A stretch of 46,846 nucleotides of DNA. Source: Clostridia bacterium. Its GTDB lineage: Bacteria; Bacillota; Clostridia; Lachnospirales; Lachnospiraceae. The position numbers and the translations under genes were made by a program. Location of the stretch: the NCBI GenBank assembly GCA_009929525.1, contig SAAH01000018.1, positions 1-46,846 on the forward strand, read 5' to 3'. The notes beneath the pieces are model-generated. The model had not been told where the DNA came from. It ran no database searches and saw only the letters and a list, made by a program, of their open reading frames with translations. Numbering within the stretch: the first letter of the stretch is position 1; each line of letters begins with the position of its first letter. Shown piece after piece: positions 15,001-21,000 of this stretch.

Positions 15001-18000
15001 TGAAAGTCCAGTTAGATGAGAAAGGTGTATATATCTTCGTTGAAGGATACGTTTACACCAAGACAGCGATTGAAAAGAAACTCATCACAGATAATCAGAC
15101 ATTAGAAGAAGCTAAAAAAGCAGCTGAAAAAGTTTTAGGTAGTATCACGAATGCAGCAGTTAAGGCAGAGTTTGATGGTGTTACATTTACACCGGATCCA
15201 AGTGCAACAGATGAAGTAAATGCACAGAAGAAGAACGAAGCATTGGCACAGGCGATCAGGGATTACATTATCGAAAAACTTACAGCAGCAGTAACAGGAA
15301 ATATCAAGATTGATGTATCAGTCACTCTTAAGGCTACAGAGGCGAAGGATGTTAATACGCTGGGTCTTAGACCTCATCTGGATCATACAGACTTCACAAC
15401 GGCATGGGAGTATGTTGTAAAAATGTTTACTGGAGATGTATATGACGAAGAAGAGGATGTATCACTTAGCGATAAGGGAAGTATCGTCCATCGGGTCAAT
15501 GCAGTACAGCAGACAGGCGGAACACCGGAAAATCCAGGTACAGAATATGTACGAGGCAATGCACCGGCCAATACCGTTACAGCAAATGCTACTCAGACAA
15601 AGAGTGAAACAGGAGTAAAAGAAGCAGAGCAATACGAGTCTTATTCCTACAGTGATACGGTTTACCTTAAGAAGTCAGGAGACTCCTGGGTGATCTCTGT
15701 TACCAATGGAAACCGCAGATTTGAGTTTGCATTGGAAAAAGTTGCTATGGACAGCGAATACCTTCATCTTGCTGCTTTAAGTGCAACAGAGAATAAAGGG
15801 AAGAAAGCAGTCGCTTACGCAAAAGTAAAAGACTTGATTTTCCACATACTCAGTGAGGAACGTTTGATAGCCCTGATAGAATCAGCCAGCGGAGAGATTG
15901 CTGATGGAAACTATAATGGCGGATATATCAAAGGAACGGGAGACAAATATACAGTATTTATTAAGTATAGTGACTTCCTTGCGGATAAGGCAGTAACAAA
16001 GGGTATCATGCTGATCAACGATAAGGTATTGGCAGTATTTCCTGATGGAACGACCAGTTTTGTAGCTACAGAGATAAAATCAGGAGTAGTAGATAGCGAT
16101 AAGATGTCTGAAGAGACAGTATCGGTAGCTCCAGGTATGGTACAAAAGGAAGACAGCTTTGGACAGAAAGTATATTCTGATATGCAGATGACAATCATGC
16201 GGAATGGCACGATGCGGGAAATCAATGAAACATTGACAAATCTGCTAAAAGAGTTTAGCGAACTAGCTACATTGAATGCCGATGAAAACATTGTCACCAT
16301 AGGCGTCCGAAAGTATTATTCTTTCTCATCAGCCAAAAAAGATTTACTTGCAAAGCTGGAGGAATATCTTCTTGCAAAGGATATGGGTTATACAGTAGGC
16401 GCAAGATCTACAGAATCACGTAGGGTTGATTCTGGTGACGGCAGCTATGAGGTCGTTTACAAATACATCTATGATGAAGAGAGCACACCGATCTATGTGA
16501 TCCAAAATTCATTAGTAGACAATAATGGAAATCAGGTATATGAAGTATATGTTAATGGTACTTTATATAATGGCGGTATTTCTCTTTATTCGGATTTCTA
16601 CGCAGAGTATAATGTTGTCAACGGAAGGCTAGCTCTTACAGATCAACAGATGGCAAGGCTTGAGTACAGTGCTTACAGACCAAACTCCTATGAACGATTC
16701 TGGGATATTTCGTTTGTACCAGCTACAAGCTATCTGGACGGCGCGGTTGTACTGACACCGATCGTGGATGCGGAAAACAAATCTACGGGATGTGCAGAAG
16801 TTACATTTAAGGGTGCTGCAGATGCATTTGCAATGGCATATGACAAGAATGGATATGCGATCATCGATCGTTTTACCAGAGTAGTCGATACCAATACAGA
16901 AGGCAGCAAGACCCCATGGAACTGGGCTAGAGGAACTATATTGTATCTGGATAAGGAAGGCAGCATCGTAGCTTACCTGACACCAGATGGAATATTTAGA
17001 GCTTATAACCGAAATGCAGATGGAACCTACTCGGATGAGAGTTATACTCAGTACGAGAGCAGCAGCACTGGATTTGCAGTTACCGTATCTAAGGGAACAC
17101 CAACCTATTTCATGGAGCTGGCAGAGGACGTATGGGTCAGCATCTATGGTCTGCATGATGCAGGTGGCCAGTATGATTATGACAATGCTCATTATTATGG
17201 CTATGATGCAGAAGGCATATTAAGAGAATTGAAAACAGGATGGGCATCCTTTGAATATGTAACCGATGAAAGTGGAGATGAAAAACTGGCATTTGTACAG
17301 GACGAAGAGACGAAGGGAACAGAAACCGGAAAATACTACGCAAAGACAATCTTTAACTCAGCTTCCGGCTATGAAAAGAAACTTCTCTCCATACTGAACA
17401 ATGACAAAGCAGGAAATGCAGTTTATATCATGAGCGATAAGACTACGATCGACTCTGAGATGAATATCTCGACACTGGCGATCACAACACTTAGAAATTA
17501 TCTTGAGATGGTTGGCGATTCAGAAATCAACATCAACGAGATCAAGGGCGAAGAAGTTACGATCAAGCTTAACAATCCTACTGTTGGAATCATCACAGTA
17601 AATGGTTCTGAAGGCGTAGATGTTAAGACTGATATCTTCGTAGTATTGAGTGAAGGTGACGCATCCTTTGGAACGGAAGATAAACACCTTGTGGTGAATC
17701 CATCCACCGAAGGAGGAACGGTTCAGGTAATGTTCCGTAAAGAGATGTATACAGACGAAGAGGGCAGAACCTTATATCGCGGTGACTACAACGGTTTCGC
17801 TTACATCGATGTAAATGGAAATGTTCGTTTCAAAGATTCTGTTATTAATGAGAATGCCCATGTGGAATTCGATGTATATAACGGAAACGCAGCATTTTCA
17901 AATATCACACTCAAGGATCAGGCACAGTTTATACTCGATGTGATCAATGGAACAGTCGCAGGACATACGATAACAGCAGAGAATCTGAAACTGATGGGAA

Positions 18001-21000
18001 GTGCCAAGCTGACCATTACCTCAGATTTTGCAGATGCTGAACTGACAGCAACGACGATCCTTGATGATGCGGATCTTAGTATTACACTTAAAAAGGGCAA
18101 TGTAACACTTACAAATGTTGCAGTGACCGGAGATGATGCGGATGAGAAAGACGAAGATAAGGCTACAGTTATCATCCATACTGATGAGGGTAATATGATC
18201 CACACGGATACGATGCCGATCAGTGGAGAAGCACAGGTTTCTATGTCGACAAAACAGGGCAGCATGGAACTTGGAACAATAGTTCTTAGTGATGGCGCAG
18301 CTTATGAAGCCGATGTGACCGATGGCTCCGTTACACTGGTAAGAGCAGAGATTCCGGAAGGAACAAGATTCCAGCTGAACACCCACGATACAAATGCAGC
18401 AGAAGGAATGGACGGAAACCTTGTACTGAAAGATGCGATCCTTGCAAATGGTGCGATCATCCTTGATCTGTCAGGAAGCTTCCTGGCCGAAAAAGATGGT
18501 GTGAAGCTCTTACTTGGAGATGCAGTTTATGGACAGGGAAGCCGATTCAACTTTGGCGGCGATGTGGGATCAAAAGCAATACCGCTCACAGTAGATGTTG
18601 TAGTATCACAGGTACCATTCAGGATAGAAAGTGTTGATAACATCTATATCAAGGGAGCCGAGATCTATGATCTGGATGAAGATTTTGATACTCCTCCGCA
18701 TGAAGCGGATGGTGAACAGTCAGTAACCATCGAAGTTCCAACCAGGGAGATCATATCCTCCATAGATGAAGCACTCAAGGCATACGAAGCAGTCCTTGCG
18801 GCAGAGGATGCCACAGCAGATGAAAAAGCAGAAGCACAAAGAAAGTATGAAGAAATGCTTTCCAAGCTCGCTATACTATTTGCCGGACAGCTTACTGTAA
18901 AAGATGTGAGAAATATTCTCGTCGATGCAGACGTATCCCAGGAAGATCTGGATCGTTATGACAGCTTTGTTGCTGAACTTTACAAAAAAGAAGTTGCAGA
19001 TCTGATCTTTGCAGAACTTACCCCGGATACAACGGGTGAGGAAACAGAGGAAGAAAAACAGCAGATCGCCGAAGATGCAGCAAAGAAAAAGATAGAAGAA
19101 CTGGAGACAGATCTTCAGAATGTACTGGACGAGATCCAGAAACTGGAAGAGGCACTTGATGTCCTGGATAAGGAAATCAATGATCTTACTGGAGAACAGA
19201 CGGATAAACAAGAGGAACTGAAGGCTATTATGGAAGAGCTTACTGCACTGGATGCACAGATGAAAGACATCAAAGACCAGATCGATAAGCTTAGAGCTGA
19301 ATTGCTTTTAGGAACTCTTACACCAGAAGAAGAAACCGAGATACTGGAAGAGATTGAAGAACTGACAAAGCAGGAGACAGCATTCAAGGATCAGTTAGAT
19401 GAAAAGAATCAGACAAAATCTGATCTTGAAACCAGACTTGATGAATTGAAAGGTGAACTGGAAGCGAAGAGTCAGGAAAAGATGTCAAACGAAGGTGACA
19501 AGGGAGTACTTGAGGGAACAGCGAAAACACTTGAAGATGAAAAAGAACGGATGAAAGCATTGCTCACGATCCTTGAAAGTGAGGATGTACAGGAAGTTCT
19601 GACACTGACAGAAAAGCTGAACCTGCCGGATATCCAGTTAGATGAGACAAGGATGGAGAAGCTGATAAGTGAGGTTCTTTCTAAAGACGGCAGATATGCA
19701 CTGATCGATGAAAGGATTACCGAATACTTTGACACAGATCCAAACAACTCACTGGCGAAGATCCAGGAGATCATGGACATCTACAACTCACTCCTTAGTG
19801 ATGAGAAGTATCAGGAACTTTTGGAGAAACTTCAGGAGGAAGCTGATAAGAACACACCGGCATATACACCTGACATACCGGCCGAGCTGCAGGTTGAACT
19901 TGGAATCTCCCACGGAGAGACCAATATCAGCAACTACGGAACCATAACCGTGACACAGCAGACTGGCGATATCACAGTAGGAATTATCGAGACGAACAGA
20001 AGTGATATCACTCCGGCAGATGGTGCATATGGCACAGTAGCTATGGGTGATGTGATACTGAAAGCACTGCAGGGAAGCATCATAGGTGCAGCTCTTGCAG
20101 AGGGTCAGGCAAATATCACAGCAGCAAACATCGATCTTTGGGCAATGAAAGACATAAAGAACCTGCGGATCAATGAAGTGGCCAGAGAATACGAGATCAC
20201 GAATGAGCTGAAGCAGCCGGGCAGTACAGCAGATAAGCTGGAAAAACCAGTTGTCACAGCACAGGTAGTGAAAAAAGAAATCGATGTTACCGATGAAAAT
20301 GGTGTGACGCATAAAGAAGAAATCTATGTGGTGGAATACTCCATCGCCGCTTATGTGGACTACACGGGCAGATATGTATTTGATGAAAATGCAGCGACCC
20401 ATGTAAATGCAGCAGTGGATCAGGGAAGTATCGAACTTACAGAGATCATAGGTGATCTGGGAGTGGGCATGATCAGTGCCCCAATAGGAAATGCAGCACT
20501 TTCGGCAGCTGGAAGTATCTTAGATACCAGAACAGATGCCCAGAAAGCAGCAGATGACCAGAACATCACAGCAGGCGGCAATGCTAACCTGAATGCTCAA
20601 ACCGGAACTATCGGTACAGCTCCAGATGGAACGATCCCAGGGGAACCGCTTCATGTACAGATCGGCGGAACTTTAACCGCAGACGCACAGGGAGATATCG
20701 TTCTCAAGGGAGCAGGAAATCTTACGATGATCGCTGATACGCAGGATGGCAAGATCTACGCATCTGCAGAAGATGATCTAAGGATCAGCAATACTTTACA
20801 GGCAGCAGGCGGCACCGGTGATATGACGCTGGTAAGACCTGTGGCAGGAGGAAATCTTACGATCAACACTGTGGGAAATCTCGATGCAGATATTGTAAGT
20901 GCAGGGGAAAATGTAGTACTGATATCAGGCAAAAAAACTACAGTAAACTCAGTTCTTGCAGGTAAAGATGTGAACATCGCAGCAGGTACATCGATCGAAG

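Noticed and set aside
16629-17192. 187-codon minus-strand ORF opposite the adhesin gene
   Set aside because: Composition is that of an antisense shadow and it has no ribosome binding site or neighbours on that strand.
19788-20402. 204-codon minus-strand ORF opposite the adhesin gene
   Set aside because: Antisense shadow rich in Cys, His, Ile and Phe; the + strand frame is continuous and coding.
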